Source of the DNA: Prevotellaceae bacterium UBA6417
GTDB taxonomy: Bacteria > Bacteroidota > Bacteroidia > Bacteroidales > Bacteroidaceae
DNA length: 24,138 nucleotides
Assembly: GCA_002439755.1 (NCBI GenBank)
Contig: DJPH01000026.1
Location: 957 to 25,094, forward strand
Reading direction: 5' to 3'
Part shown: positions 8,125 to 16,606 of the stretch, piece by piece
Numbering within the stretch: position 1 is the stretch's first letter
How the letters are laid out: every line of letters starts with the position of its first letter
Notes under the pieces: generated by a model
The model's input: the letters and a program-made list of their open reading frames with translations, nothing else
Told to the model about the DNA's origin: nothing
Databases searched by the model: none
Program-made: the position numbers and the translations under genes

Positions 8125-9258
8125 ATGGAAGAAGAACTTAAAGTAATCATAAGCGGCGGCGGAACAGGCGGACACATATTCCCTGCCATCTCAATAGCAA
8201 ACGCACTGAAAGCCATAAGGCCGAACGTCAAGATTCTCTTTGTAGGAGCTGAAGGGCGCATGGAAATGACACGTGTTCCGGCAGCCGGATATGAAATAAA
8301 AGGGCTGCCCGTTTCGGGATTTGACCGTAAACACCTGATGAGAAACATCAAGGTACTTTACCGCGCAGCCCAAAGCCGCATGATGGCAAAAAAAATCCTG
8401 CATGAGTTCAAGCCACAGGTTGCCGTAGGCGTAGGCGGATATGCCAGCGGCCCCATGTTGAGTGCGTGCGAATCTTCAGGCATCCCCATACTGCTTCAAG
8501 AACAAAACAGCTACCCCGGAGTTACCAACAAGATTCTTGCCCGAAAGGCCGACAAGATTTGTGTAGCCTACGACAACATGGAAAAGTTTTTCCCTGCCTC
8601 AAAAATCATACTGACTGGCAATCCCGTACGCCAGGAACTCCTGTCTATCAATGTTTCGCGCGAAGTAGCCATTAAAAGCTTCGGTCTCGACCCCTCCAAG
8701 AAGACCATCCTTATCATCGGAGGCAGTCTCGGTGCCAAGACCATCAACGACAGCGTGTTGACCCACCTCAGCCTCATCAAGCAATCAAACGTGCAATTTA
8801 TCTGGCAGACAGGCAAATTCTACAGCGAACAGATACGCGAAGAACTTGAAAAGAAAGGAAAGCCCGACAATCTCTATGTAAGCGACTTCATCGCCGACAT
8901 GGCAAAAGCCTATAAGGCTGCAGATTTGGTCATATCGCGTGCCGGAGCCAGTTCAATCAGCGAGTTATGCCTGTTAGGCAAGCCCTGCATCCTCGTCCCA
9001 TCGCCCAATGTTGCCGAAGACCACCAGACCAAAAACGCATTGGCGTTAGTCAAAAAAGATGCAGCCATCTATATCAAAGACTCAGAAGCACAAATGGCAT
9101 TGCTGCCAAAAGCCGTCAGCACAGTCAATGAGCCCGAGCGTTTGGTAGCACTAAGCCGCAACATCATCAGCCTGGCACATCCGGATGCTGCCAGAATAAT
9201 AGCGGAAGAAGTCATCAGGCTGGCTAAAGAAAAAAAACAGGCTCAACATTCAAACTGA
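8125..9258 (+). CDS. murG: UDP-GlcNAc:lipid I N-acetylglucosaminyltransferase
   Basis: MurG (377 aa, normal length) is a peripheral inner-membrane GT-B glycosyltransferase that adds GlcNAc to lipid I to form lipid II, the last cytoplasmic step in peptidoglycan precursor synthesis. Visible motifs are the N-terminal glycine loop SGGGTGGHIFPA (residues 10-21), GRMEMTRVPAAGY, the lipid I-side QEQNSYPGVTNK, the C-terminal nucleotide-binding IIGGSLGAKTIND, and SRAGASSISE with PSPNVAEDHQTKNA. It leads the cluster with its own promoter. The gene that usually precedes it, ftsW, is absent; a terminated peptide transporter gene lies upstream instead. A run of eight C residues follows its stop codon. Confidence 0.97.
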   Translation: MEEELKVIISGGGTGGHIFPAISIANALKAIRPNVKILFVGAEGRMEMTRVPAAGYEIKGLPVSGFDRKHLMRNIKVLYRAAQSRMMAKKILHEFKPQVAVGVGGYASGPMLSACESSGIPILLQEQNSYPGVTNKILARKADKICVAYDNMEKFFPASKIILTGNPVRQELLSINVSREVAIKSFGLDPSKKTILIIGGSLGAKTINDSVLTHLSLIKQSNVQFIWQTGKFYSEQIREELEKKGKPDNLYVSDFIADMAKAYKAADLVISRAGASSISELCLLGKPCILVPSPNVAEDHQTKNALALVKKDAAIYIKDSEAQMALLPKAVSTVNEPERLVALSRNIISLAHPDAARIIAEEVIRLAKEKKQAQHSN

Positions 9259-9292
9259 CCCCCCCCATTCACAAACCCAGGAAATACAAGCA

Positions 9293-10672
9293 ATGAAAGT
9301 CGAAGATATAAAATCAGTTTATTTCATAGGAGCAGGTGGCATTGGCATGAGTGCCCTGATTCGCTATTTTTTGGCAAAAAGGCTGCCCGTAGGCGGCTAC
9401 GACCGAACACCGTCAGCACTTACCGATGCCCTGATACACGAAGGAGCACAGATTCACTATGAGGACAACCCGGACGAAATCCGGGATACATTCAAAGACA
9501 AGGACCATACCTTGGTAGTCTATACTCCGGCCATACCCAATGACCACCGCGAACTGTCGTTTTTCAGAGAAAACGGGTTTGAACTGCAAAAAAGAGCACA
9601 AGTATTAGGAACGCTGACCAGATCGCTCAAAGGACTTTGCGTGGCAGGAACCCATGGCAAGACAACGACATCGACCATGGCAGCACACATCCTGCACCAA
9701 AGCCATGTAGATTGCAACGCTTTCTTAGGAGGAATCTCGAAAAACTATGGCACAAACTACCTGTACTCAGCAAAGAGCGACTATGTAGTCATCGAAGCTG
9801 ACGAATTCGACCGGTCTTTCCATTGGTTGCGGCCTTATGCAAGCGTCATCACGGCCACCGACCCGGATCATCTTGACATTTACGGCACACGCGAAGCCTA
9901 TCTGGAAAGCTTCAGCAAATACAGCTCGCTCATACAGCCCGGAGGCGCATTGATAATCCATACAGACTTAGCCATGAAGCCCGCTCTGCAAGAGGGAGTG
10001 CACAAATATACTTACAGCAGAGATAAAGGAGACTTTCACGCAGAAAACATCCGCATCGGAAACGGTGAAATCGTCTTCAATTTGGTTTCGCCGTTTGAAA
10101 ACATCGACAATATCCAATTAGGTGTTCCGGTAAGCATAAACATTGAAAATGGAATTGCCGCCATGGCATTGGCACAACTGAGCGGAGTCACAGCCGAAGA
10201 AATCAAACAAGGAATGGCATCATTCCAAGGTGTAGTGCGCCGGTTCGACTTCAAGATAAAGACAAGAAAGCTTGTACTGCTAAGCGACTATGCACATCAT
10301 CCGGCGGAAATAAAGAATTGTATACTGTCGCTTCGCGAAGTATTCAAAGGACGTAAGCTCACAGCCATGTTCCAGCCCCACCTCTACACCCGCACACGAG
10401 ATTTCTATAAGGACTTTGCGCAAAGCCTTTCATTATTGGATGAAGTGATTCTGACAGAAATCTATCCTGCTCGCGAACAGCCCATAGAAGGAGTCACAAG
10501 CAAACTCATCTATGACAATCTGCGGCCGGGAATGGAACGTCATCTCATAAAAAAAGCAGATGCCGTTGACTTCGTGAAAAAGAACAGCTTTGATGTACTC
10601 ATCATATTAGGCGCAGGAGATTTGGACAACTATATGCCACAATTTGAATCCATCTTAGCACCGAGAGCATAA
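9293..10672 (+). CDS. murC: UDP-N-acetylmuramate--L-alanine ligase
   Basis: MurC (459 aa) is a cytoplasmic ATP-dependent ligase that joins L-alanine to UDP-MurNAc at the start of the peptidoglycan stem peptide. The N-terminal Rossmann domain opens with FIGAGGIGMSAL (residues 11-22). The ATP loop is AGTHGKTTTST (residues 118-128), followed by IEADEFDRSF (about 168-177) and TDPDHLDIYG. The C-terminal ligase domain carries SDYAHHPAEI, FQPHLYTRTRDF and GAGDLDNY. It starts 34 bases after murG and ends 10 bases before ftsQ, consistent with a single operon. Confidence 0.97.
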   Translation: MKVEDIKSVYFIGAGGIGMSALIRYFLAKRLPVGGYDRTPSALTDALIHEGAQIHYEDNPDEIRDTFKDKDHTLVVYTPAIPNDHRELSFFRENGFELQKRAQVLGTLTRSLKGLCVAGTHGKTTTSTMAAHILHQSHVDCNAFLGGISKNYGTNYLYSAKSDYVVIEADEFDRSFHWLRPYASVITATDPDHLDIYGTREAYLESFSKYSSLIQPGGALIIHTDLAMKPALQEGVHKYTYSRDKGDFHAENIRIGNGEIVFNLVSPFENIDNIQLGVPVSINIENGIAAMALAQLSGVTAEEIKQGMASFQGVVRRFDFKIKTRKLVLLSDYAHHPAEIKNCILSLREVFKGRKLTAMFQPHLYTRTRDFYKDFAQSLSLLDEVILTEIYPAREQPIEGVTSKLIYDNLRPGMERHLIKKADAVDFVKKNSFDVLIILGAGDLDNYMPQFESILAPRA

Positions 10673-10682
10673 ACCGGAACAA

Positions 10683-11414
10683 ATGAAATCTCTCCTCAAA
10701 TTGTTCATAGGAATAGCCCTTTTGGCATATATCATCTTGGCTGTAACCAAATTCAGCAAAGGTGATAATACCGAAGCGTGCAAACATGTCAACATAGAGG
10801 TGACAGACAGTGCGCAAGCAGTATTCATTTCCGGAAACGAAGTAAAAAGACTATTAGAGAAAAAACATTTATATCCGGAAGGAATTCCCATGAACAAGAT
10901 TCAATTGGCCGAAATGGAAAAAGCCCTCGAATCGCACCAGTTCATCTTGGATGCACAATGCTATAAGACAGCCAATGATGCCGTACACATAAAAGTAAGC
11001 CAAAGACTGCCTGTCATGCGCATTATCAGTGCAGATGGGAGCAATTACTTTATTGATAGCCAGGGAAAACGTATCCCATGCAACAAATTTCCGGCAGATG
11101 TTGTCGTTGCGACAGGCGTTATAACGCCTCGGTTTGCGAAAAAATATTTAGCCTCAATCGGCCGGTATTTACAAACCGACGCTTTCTGGAACAGTCAGAT
11201 AGAACAACTGCATGTATTAAATAACGGAGCTGTTGAAGTGATTCCTCGCGTAGGCAGTCACATCATCCATCTGGGACCTCCCGTCAAGGTTGAACAAAAG
11301 TTAGAACGGCTCAGACTGTTTTATTCCAAAGTTCTGAACAAAGTGGGATGGAACAAATACAATCGAATTGACATGGAATTCAGCAACCAAATAGTTTGTA
11401 CGAAAAAAGAATAA
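10683..11414 (+). CDS. ftsQ: Cell division protein FtsQ/DivIB
   Basis: This 243-aa bitopic membrane protein of the divisome links FtsA/FtsZ-side assembly to the FtsB/FtsL and FtsW/FtsI septal wall machinery. A short N-terminus is followed by one membrane helix (about residues 5-24, FIGIALLAYIILAV). A periplasmic POTRA-like region then includes VFISGNEVKRLLE, and a beta domain contains VSQRLPVMRII, NYFIDSQGKRIP and VATGVI. Divergence is strong, as is normal for FtsQ in this phylum, so the name leans on position between murC and ftsA as well as on topology. It ends only 6 bases before ftsA. Confidence 0.9.
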   Translation: MKSLLKLFIGIALLAYIILAVTKFSKGDNTEACKHVNIEVTDSAQAVFISGNEVKRLLEKKHLYPEGIPMNKIQLAEMEKALESHQFILDAQCYKTANDAVHIKVSQRLPVMRIISADGSNYFIDSQGKRIPCNKFPADVVVATGVITPRFAKKYLASIGRYLQTDAFWNSQIEQLHVLNNGAVEVIPRVGSHIIHLGPPVKVEQKLERLRLFYSKVLNKVGWNKYNRIDMEFSNQIVCTKKE

Positions 11415-11420
11415 CCACAT

Positions 11421-12812
11421 ATGGCAGAAGATTTATTTATCATTGCAATTGAACTGGGTTCGTCACACGCAACCGGTATTGGCGGGAAAAAAATGCCCGA
11501 CGGCAGCATACAAATCGAAGCTGTAGCACAAGAACCTTCGTCAGCATTTATCCGGAAAGGAATGATCTTCAACATGGACAAATCAACTCAATGCGTCCGC
11601 GTAATAAAAAAACGCATAGAAGATCAATTGAAAAGATCCGTTACACAAGTCTATGTTGGTTTTGGCGGACAAAGCCTGCACTCAACACACAACTCCATCA
11701 TGCAGCGCTTTGATGAGCAAAAGCCAATTTCAAAACAAATCGTAGATGACTTGATGAAAGAAAACGTCAATACCAACATTGGCGACCTTGATATATTGGA
11801 AGTGATACCGCAAGAATACAGCGTCGGAACACAGAAACAAATCGACCCGGTCGGTGTATTGAGCGACTACATAGAAGGACGATACTTGAACATTACTGCA
11901 CGTTCAGCAATGCGAACCAATATTGACAATTGCTTTGCCAATGTCGGCATTCACATTGTTGAAGACAAGCTCATACCGTTAACCGTTGCCGATGAAGTGC
12001 TGTCTGACACAGAAAAACGCTCAGGCTGCGTATTGGTGGATTTCGGAGCGGACACAACGACCATCTCCATCTATAAAGCAAACTTGCTGCGATTTCTTAG
12101 TGTCATACCACTTGGAAGTTCAAACATCACAAAGGACATCATGAGCTGTCAACTTGAGGAGACAGAAGCTGAAGGCCTCAAGCTCAGATATGGAATTGTA
12201 GCGACAGACTTGACCGAAGACCAATCGAAAGAAGTCATTTACACACTGCCCGACAGTTCAGTCATTACAAAAGGAAAGCTCTATGATATAATCGAAGCAC
12301 GTATGGAAGAAATCCTGTACAATGTCAAGGCACAAATTGCAGAATCAGGATTCGGGCGTGATTCGCTTGTAGCCGGAGCCTGGCTCACCGGTGGCGGTGC
12401 AAATCTTAAGAATCTGAGCAAAGCGTTTACCAACATCACGGGATTTGATAAAGTACGCATTGTAAAGAATCCCCGTCAAACAATACACTTTGCAAAAAAC
12501 CTAAGCAAAAACACTGACGGGCAACTATTAAGCGTCATCAGCCTCCTGACAAAAGGAACACAGTCGTGTACCAGTCCGCTGATTCAGGAACAAGTTACCA
12601 AAGCAGATATTTTTGATATTGAAGAAACTCCGAAAGGAACAGGCAGCGAAGAACATGAGGTTAATGCGAATGCTCCTGCACAAGAAACCGGATTGAACAA
12701 AGAAGAACGTCCGAAAAAAGGAAAAAACAAGCACAAAGGCCCTTCACTTTTCAAGAAAGCCATTAAAAAAATCAAGGACATTTCAACTGTCATAGTCGGT
12801 GACGAGGATTAA
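11421..12812 (+). CDS. ftsA: Cell division protein FtsA
   Basis: This actin-like ATPase (463 aa) anchors FtsZ to the inner membrane and recruits later division proteins. The first nucleotide-binding strand is IAIELGSSHATGI (residues 8-20). The second phosphate loop is VLVDFGADTTTISIY, the adenosine region is AWLTGGGANLKNL, and the 1C-domain insertion lies around residues 80-165. The core ends near residue 385; a charged linker of about 55 residues follows, then a basic amphipathic helix (LFKKAIKKIKDIS) that would bind the membrane, and a short acidic end (GDED). The linker is longer than in E. coli FtsA. It lies 6 bases after ftsQ. Unusually, the next gene is the YqeY-domain gene rather than ftsZ. 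Confidence 0.96.
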   Translation: MAEDLFIIAIELGSSHATGIGGKKMPDGSIQIEAVAQEPSSAFIRKGMIFNMDKSTQCVRVIKKRIEDQLKRSVTQVYVGFGGQSLHSTHNSIMQRFDEQKPISKQIVDDLMKENVNTNIGDLDILEVIPQEYSVGTQKQIDPVGVLSDYIEGRYLNITARSAMRTNIDNCFANVGIHIVEDKLIPLTVADEVLSDTEKRSGCVLVDFGADTTTISIYKANLLRFLSVIPLGSSNITKDIMSCQLEETEAEGLKLRYGIVATDLTEDQSKEVIYTLPDSSVITKGKLYDIIEARMEEILYNVKAQIAESGFGRDSLVAGAWLTGGGANLKNLSKAFTNITGFDKVRIVKNPRQTIHFAKNLSKNTDGQLLSVISLLTKGTQSCTSPLIQEQVTKADIFDIEETPKGTGSEEHEVNANAPAQETGLNKEERPKKGKNKHKGPSLFKKAIKKIKDISTVIVGDED

Positions 12813-12842
12813 ATACAGACAACATATTAAAGATCATAAACC

Positions 12843-13292
12843 ATGGCACTATTTGAACAAGTTAGTAAAGATATTATTGCTGCAATGAAAGCAAAAGACA
12901 AAGTAAGGCTGGAAGCATTGCGCAATATCAAAAAATACTTTATAGAAGCCAAAACGGCACCAGGAGCAAACGATGAGCTGAGCGATGACGTCGCACTAAA
13001 AATCATCACCAAATTGGCAAAACAAGGACGCGATGCCGAGGCTCTCTACAAGGGGAAAGGACGCGAAGACCTTGCTGAAGAAGAAGCGACACAAGCCGCA
13101 GTAATCGAGAGCTACCTCCCCAAACAATTATCTGCCGAGGAATTGGAGACAGAAATTAAAGCAATCATTACCGCCACCGGTGCCTCTTCCATGAAAGACA
13201 TGGGAAAAGTCATGGGCACAGCATCCAAGCAACTGGCTGGAAAAGCCGACGGGAAAGCCATCTCCGAAGTTGTAAAACGCCTTTTGGCATAA
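12843..13292 (+). CDS. GatB/YqeY-domain protein
   Basis: This 149-aa cytoplasmic protein is made entirely of a YqeY/GatB-tail domain, the helical domain also found at the C-terminus of the GatB amidotransferase subunit. Conserved stretches are AMKAKDKVRLEALRNI (residues 14-29), EEEATQAAVIESYLPKQLS and a C-terminal MGKVMGTASKQLAGKADG. Its molecular function is not settled; tRNA binding has been suggested for the domain. It sits between ftsA (30 bases) and ftsZ (19 bases) in the same orientation, so it is cotranscribed with division genes. In Bacteroides I recall it after ftsZ. It is not the GatB enzyme, as the catalytic part is missing. Confidence 0.93.
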   Translation: MALFEQVSKDIIAAMKAKDKVRLEALRNIKKYFIEAKTAPGANDELSDDVALKIITKLAKQGRDAEALYKGKGREDLAEEEATQAAVIESYLPKQLSAEELETEIKAIITATGASSMKDMGKVMGTASKQLAGKADGKAISEVVKRLLA

Positions 13293-13311
13293 TACTGCAA
13301 ACATTCATTAT

Positions 13312-14616
13312 ATGGAAGACGAAAAGACTGATACCATCCAGTTTAACCTGCCCAAACAAAAGCCGACAATTATCAAAGTAATCGGAGTGGGCGGGGGTGG
13401 CGGCAATGCCGTCAACCACATGTACAATGAAGGAATTCATGATGTGTCGTTCGTTGTCTGCAACACAGACCGCCAGGCTCTTGACAGCTCGTCTGTCCCC
13501 GTACATATACAGCTCGGAAGCGAAGGACTCGGTGCCGGCAATCGTCCCGAGCGCGCACGTGCAGCTGCAGAAGAAAGCATAGAAGATATACGCCGCATGC
13601 TTGACGACGGCACAAAAATGGTTTTCATCACAGCCGGAATGGGCGGAGGGACTGGAACAGGTGCTGCACCTATCATCGCCCGTGAAGCAAAAGCCAAAGA
13701 CATCCTGACAGTAGGCATTGTAACAATTCCCTTCTGCTTTGAAGGCAACCGCAAAATTGACCAAGCTCTCGACGGCCTCGAAGAAATGAAAAAGCACGTG
13801 GATGCCCTACTCGTCATCAACAACGAACGATTGCGCGAAATATACACAAACCTCACTGTGCTTGACGCTTTTGCCAGAGCCGACGACACCCTGAGCATAG
13901 CAGCAAAGAGCATAGCAGAAATCATCACGCTGCGCGGAACCATGAATTTGGACTTTCGCGATGTAAGCACTGTCTTGAAAGACGGTGGAGTAGCCATCAT
14001 GAGTACGGCTTACGGTGAAGGAGAAGGACGTGTAAGCAAAGCCATTGAAGAAGCACTCAACTCGCCATTGCTCAATCACAGTGACATTTTCAAATCAAAA
14101 AAGATTCTTGTGAACATCGCTTTCTGTGCAGAGAAAGAGGGAGAATCGCTGATGATGGAGGAAATGAATGAAGTTCATGAGTTCATGAGCAAATTTGATG
14201 CCTACGTAGAAACTAAATTCGGGCTTGGAACAGACCCTTCATTAGGAAAGAAAGTAAAAATCACAATACTTGCAACAGGATTCGGCCTAAGCGATGTGCT
14301 AACGGATGTCGGGAAGCAACGCAACGATAATGAAATTGATGAACAGGAAGAAGAACGACTTCGCGAACGTCGCAACCAATATTATAATCAGACGGGCAAG
14401 ACCTCACAGAAGCGTCACTACAAGATTTATCAGTTCAGTCCGTTTACACTTGACAACGATGATGTCATTTCAATGGTTGAAGCCAGTCCTACCTACAAAC
14501 GCGACTTTGAGACATTGAACGCCATCAAAGCGCGCGCTGAAGAGGGGAAGCCGAAAACCGAAGAAGAAATTGAACTTCCAACAGACTCGATGACCATTAA
14601 ATTCGATCAGAATTAG
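13312..14616 (+). CDS. ftsZ: Cell division GTPase FtsZ
   Basis: This tubulin-like GTPase (434 aa) polymerises into the cytokinetic ring. The GTPase domain shows VIGVGGGGGNAVNHM (residues 23-37), NTDRQAL (51-57), the tubulin signature GGGTGTGAAP (111-120) and the synergy loop NLDFRDV near residue 212. The linker after about residue 335 is charged (EQEEERLRERR) and contains a segment, FSPFTLDNDDVISMVE, of a kind I associate with this phylum. The end, TEEEIELPTDSMTIKFDQN, lacks an obvious FtsA-binding terminal peptide of the DIPAFLR kind. It is the last gene of the cluster and is followed directly by a hairpin terminator. Confidence 0.97.
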   Translation: MEDEKTDTIQFNLPKQKPTIIKVIGVGGGGGNAVNHMYNEGIHDVSFVVCNTDRQALDSSSVPVHIQLGSEGLGAGNRPERARAAAEESIEDIRRMLDDGTKMVFITAGMGGGTGTGAAPIIAREAKAKDILTVGIVTIPFCFEGNRKIDQALDGLEEMKKHVDALLVINNERLREIYTNLTVLDAFARADDTLSIAAKSIAEIITLRGTMNLDFRDVSTVLKDGGVAIMSTAYGEGEGRVSKAIEEALNSPLLNHSDIFKSKKILVNIAFCAEKEGESLMMEEMNEVHEFMSKFDAYVETKFGLGTDPSLGKKVKITILATGFGLSDVLTDVGKQRNDNEIDEQEEERLRERRNQYYNQTGKTSQKRHYKIYQFSPFTLDNDDVISMVEASPTYKRDFETLNAIKARAEEGKPKTEEEIELPTDSMTIKFDQN

Positions 14617-14633
14617 TACGCAATCTCATATTC

Positions 14634-14682
14634 TAAGCTCCATTGGCCCGAGAGAACATCTCCTCCAATGGAGCTTATTTTT
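14634..14682 (+). terminator. Terminator after ftsZ
   Basis: TAAGCTCCATTGG (14634-14646) pairs perfectly with CCAATGGAGCTTA (14665-14677), followed by TTTTT. An inner GAGA/TCTC pair can tighten the loop. The T-tract touches the stop codon of the convergent AI-2E-family gene. Confidence 0.88.
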
Positions 14683-15787
14683 ATGTTTTGTTCGCCTCAT
14701 CTTCTTCTGACGTATTCATTTCTTTCGTAACATACCGCTGATAATATGAAATCAGTAACGTTGTCAGCGGAAGGGCTATAATCATTCCGATTATTCCCAA
14801 TAAATAACCCCAAACAGATAGCGACAGCAAAATTAGAAACGGAGGCAGCCCCATGGCGCTTCCCATAATACGCGGCGTTAGCACCATGTCTTGAATAATC
14901 TGAACAATCAGGAAAACAGCAAGCGCACCTGCCAATACTGCCCAAAAATTCTGCCCTGTATCAGCAGCCTTAATCAAAGCAAACAACAAGGTCGGAACAA
15001 GGCCAAGGGCATGGAGGTAAGGCACGAAACTGAGAACACCGATAAAAATACCTAACGGAATAGCCAACGGAAAGCCGATAATTACAAAACCGACTGAAAA
15101 AAGAATGCCGACACAAACCGAAATAAGGGCCTGACCACGAAAATAATTATTCATCCCATGCTGCAAGTCTGTAAACAAAGAGCTCAAGAACTTACGGTTC
15201 CGCTTCGGAAACAAGCGGATTACGCCACTTGACAACTTCTCATAATCCACCAATATAAAGAAGAGGTATAGGAGAGCTATACAGGAAGAAAACAATGTTA
15301 TCAGCAAATTTGCCGTCTGATAGACAACATTCCACACTCTTGGCACAGTTTCCTTGACTACATCAAGGATGTTCTTTTGTGTAAAGATCTTGTCCAAATC
15401 TATCAATCGAGCCTGCTCGTGAATAAAAGCTTCGACCTTCGGTGATATGCTGTTGTTGTTAGCTCCCACTTGGATAAACTTCACCAGACTTTCCTTAAAG
15501 TGTTCCAGCTCAGTTGCAACCTGCGGAAACGTCAGGGCAAAGAAGCCGTAAACCAATCCTCCGGCTAAGGCCAAAGTGATAAAGATGCTCAGTATCCGAT
15601 AATGGAAGTGCAACTTGTACTGTACGAATGTAACCACGGGATAAATAAGATAAGCAATGAACCATGCCACAAAAAAAGGAGTCAACACATCCTCAAGGTA
15701 GCGGATCAGCAACAGAATCGCGGCAATCATCGCAAAAACGAGCATTCCACGAATGAAACTGTCAAATGTTATCTTCTTTTCCAACAT
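14681..15787 (-). CDS. AI-2E (PerM/TqsA-type) family membrane protein
   Basis: This 368-aa integral membrane protein belongs to the AI-2E exporter/PerM family. The start chosen is the ATG that gives MLEKKITFDSFIRG; the open frame runs 54 codons further upstream, but that part would overlap both the promoter and the divergent rsmI gene. N-terminal helices (about residues 15-55 and 65-90) lead to a soluble middle region (about 95-150) and then to several helices with the family-typical FVPYLHALGLVPT and IQDMVLTPRIMG near the C-terminus. Members have been linked to signalling-molecule export or ion/proton exchange, and the substrate here is unknown. It is a single-gene unit, convergent with ftsZ and divergent from rsmI. 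Confidence 0.9.
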   Translation of the reverse strand: MLEKKITFDSFIRGMLVFAMIAAILLLIRYLEDVLTPFFVAWFIAYLIYPVVTFVQYKLHFHYRILSIFITLALAGGLVYGFFALTFPQVATELEHFKESLVKFIQVGANNNSISPKVEAFIHEQARLIDLDKIFTQKNILDVVKETVPRVWNVVYQTANLLITLFSSCIALLYLFFILVDYEKLSSGVIRLFPKRNRKFLSSLFTDLQHGMNNYFRGQALISVCVGILFSVGFVIIGFPLAIPLGIFIGVLSFVPYLHALGLVPTLLFALIKAADTGQNFWAVLAGALAVFLIVQIIQDMVLTPRIMGSAMGLPPFLILLSLSVWGYLLGIIGMIIALPLTTLLISYYQRYVTKEMNTSEEDEANKT

Positions 15788-15817
15788 GGTTTTATGGCTT
15801 ATGCATATGTTTGTCAG

Positions 15818-15850
15818 CAAAAGTACGAAGATAGTTTCACTTTTATGCAA
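15818..15850 (-). promoter_or_regulatory. Promoter of the AI-2E-family gene
   Basis: On the minus strand TTG (15850-15848), 22 bases and TACTTTTG (15825-15818) resemble the Bacteroidetes promoter; the spacing is slightly long. The -7 box lies 30 bases before the chosen ATG, which supports that start. Confidence 0.55.
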
Positions 15851-15867
15851 TTTTATACCGTGAAATT

Positions 15868-15897
15868 TTTGAATGTACAAGAACTTCCGTATTTTTG
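15868..15897 (+). promoter_or_regulatory. Promoter of rsmI, almost leaderless
   Basis: TTTG (15868-15871), 18 bases and TATTTTTG (15890-15897) fit the consensus. The -7 box ends only 5 bases before the ATG at 15903, so the mRNA should begin at or just before the start codon. An in-frame ATG at 15873 lies inside the promoter and is therefore unlikely to be used. Confidence 0.65.
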
Positions 15898-15902
15898 CAA
15901 CA

Positions 15903-16589
15903 ATGCTATACATCGTGCCTACACCGGTCGGTAATTTGGAGGACATCACACTTAGAGCCTTGCGTGTCCTTAAGGAAGTCGATTTAATCTTAGCTGAAGA
16001 TACTCGGACTTCGGGCTTTCTGCTATCTCATTTCGGCATCAGGAACAAGCTTCAATCCTACCACAAATTTAACGAACATGGAGAAGTGGAACATTTGGCA
16101 AGCAGGTTAAAAGGAGGAGAAAACATGGCTCTTGTCAGTGATGCTGGAACACCGGGCATCAGCGATCCAGGCTTTCTCATTACACGAAAATGTGTCGAAG
16201 AAGGCATAAAAGTAGAATGCCTTCCCGGTGCTACGGCTTTTGTTCCTGCACTTGTCTGCTCCGGCATTCCATGCGACAAGTTTGTATTTGAAGGATTCCT
16301 GCCCCAGAAAAAAGGAAGAGCCTCACGTTTGTCCCGCTTAAAAGAAGAAGAACGCACCATGGTTTTCTACGAATCACCATACCGAATCATCAAAACGCTG
16401 GCACAATTCATTGACGTCTTCGGTGCAGAACGCGAAATTGCCGTATGCAGAGAAATCAGCAAGATTCACGAAGAATGTATCAAAGGAAGCATAGCGCATG
16501 TAAAGGCTCATTTTGAAGAATATCCGCCCAAAGGTGAATTCGTGATAGTTCTAAGTGGAAAAACTGATGCGAGCCACCATCAAGAGTAA
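15903..16589 (+). CDS. rsmI: 16S rRNA (cytidine1402-2'-O)-methyltransferase RsmI
   Basis: RsmI (228 aa from the chosen ATG) uses S-adenosylmethionine to methylate the 2'-oxygen of C1402 in 16S rRNA, in the decoding centre. It belongs to the tetrapyrrole-methylase fold. Landmarks are the N-terminal MLYIVPTPVGNLEDITLRAL, LAEDTRTSGFLL (residues 32-43), LVSDAGTPGISDPGF, the FVFEGFLPQKKG loop and FYESPYRI. The MLYIVPTP start is the usual family start; ten codons upstream are open but overlap the promoter. It is the first gene of a three-gene run with a lipoprotein (17 bases away) and an MFS transporter, and that association has no obvious functional logic. Confidence 0.95.
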   Translation: MLYIVPTPVGNLEDITLRALRVLKEVDLILAEDTRTSGFLLSHFGIRNKLQSYHKFNEHGEVEHLASRLKGGENMALVSDAGTPGISDPGFLITRKCVEEGIKVECLPGATAFVPALVCSGIPCDKFVFEGFLPQKKGRASRLSRLKEEERTMVFYESPYRIIKTLAQFIDVFGAEREIAVCREISKIHEECIKGSIAHVKAHFEEYPPKGEFVIVLSGKTDASHHQE

Positions 16590-16606
16590 CCCAAAACATT
16601 GTAAAT

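Noticed and set aside
13437..14000. Long minus-strand open frames opposite ftsZ
   Set aside because: They mirror the conserved FtsZ GTPase domain and have no signals of their own.
15788..15949. N-terminal extension of 54 codons on the AI-2E-family protein
   Set aside because: It would overlap the promoter and the divergent rsmI start; the ATG at 15787 gives the usual family length.
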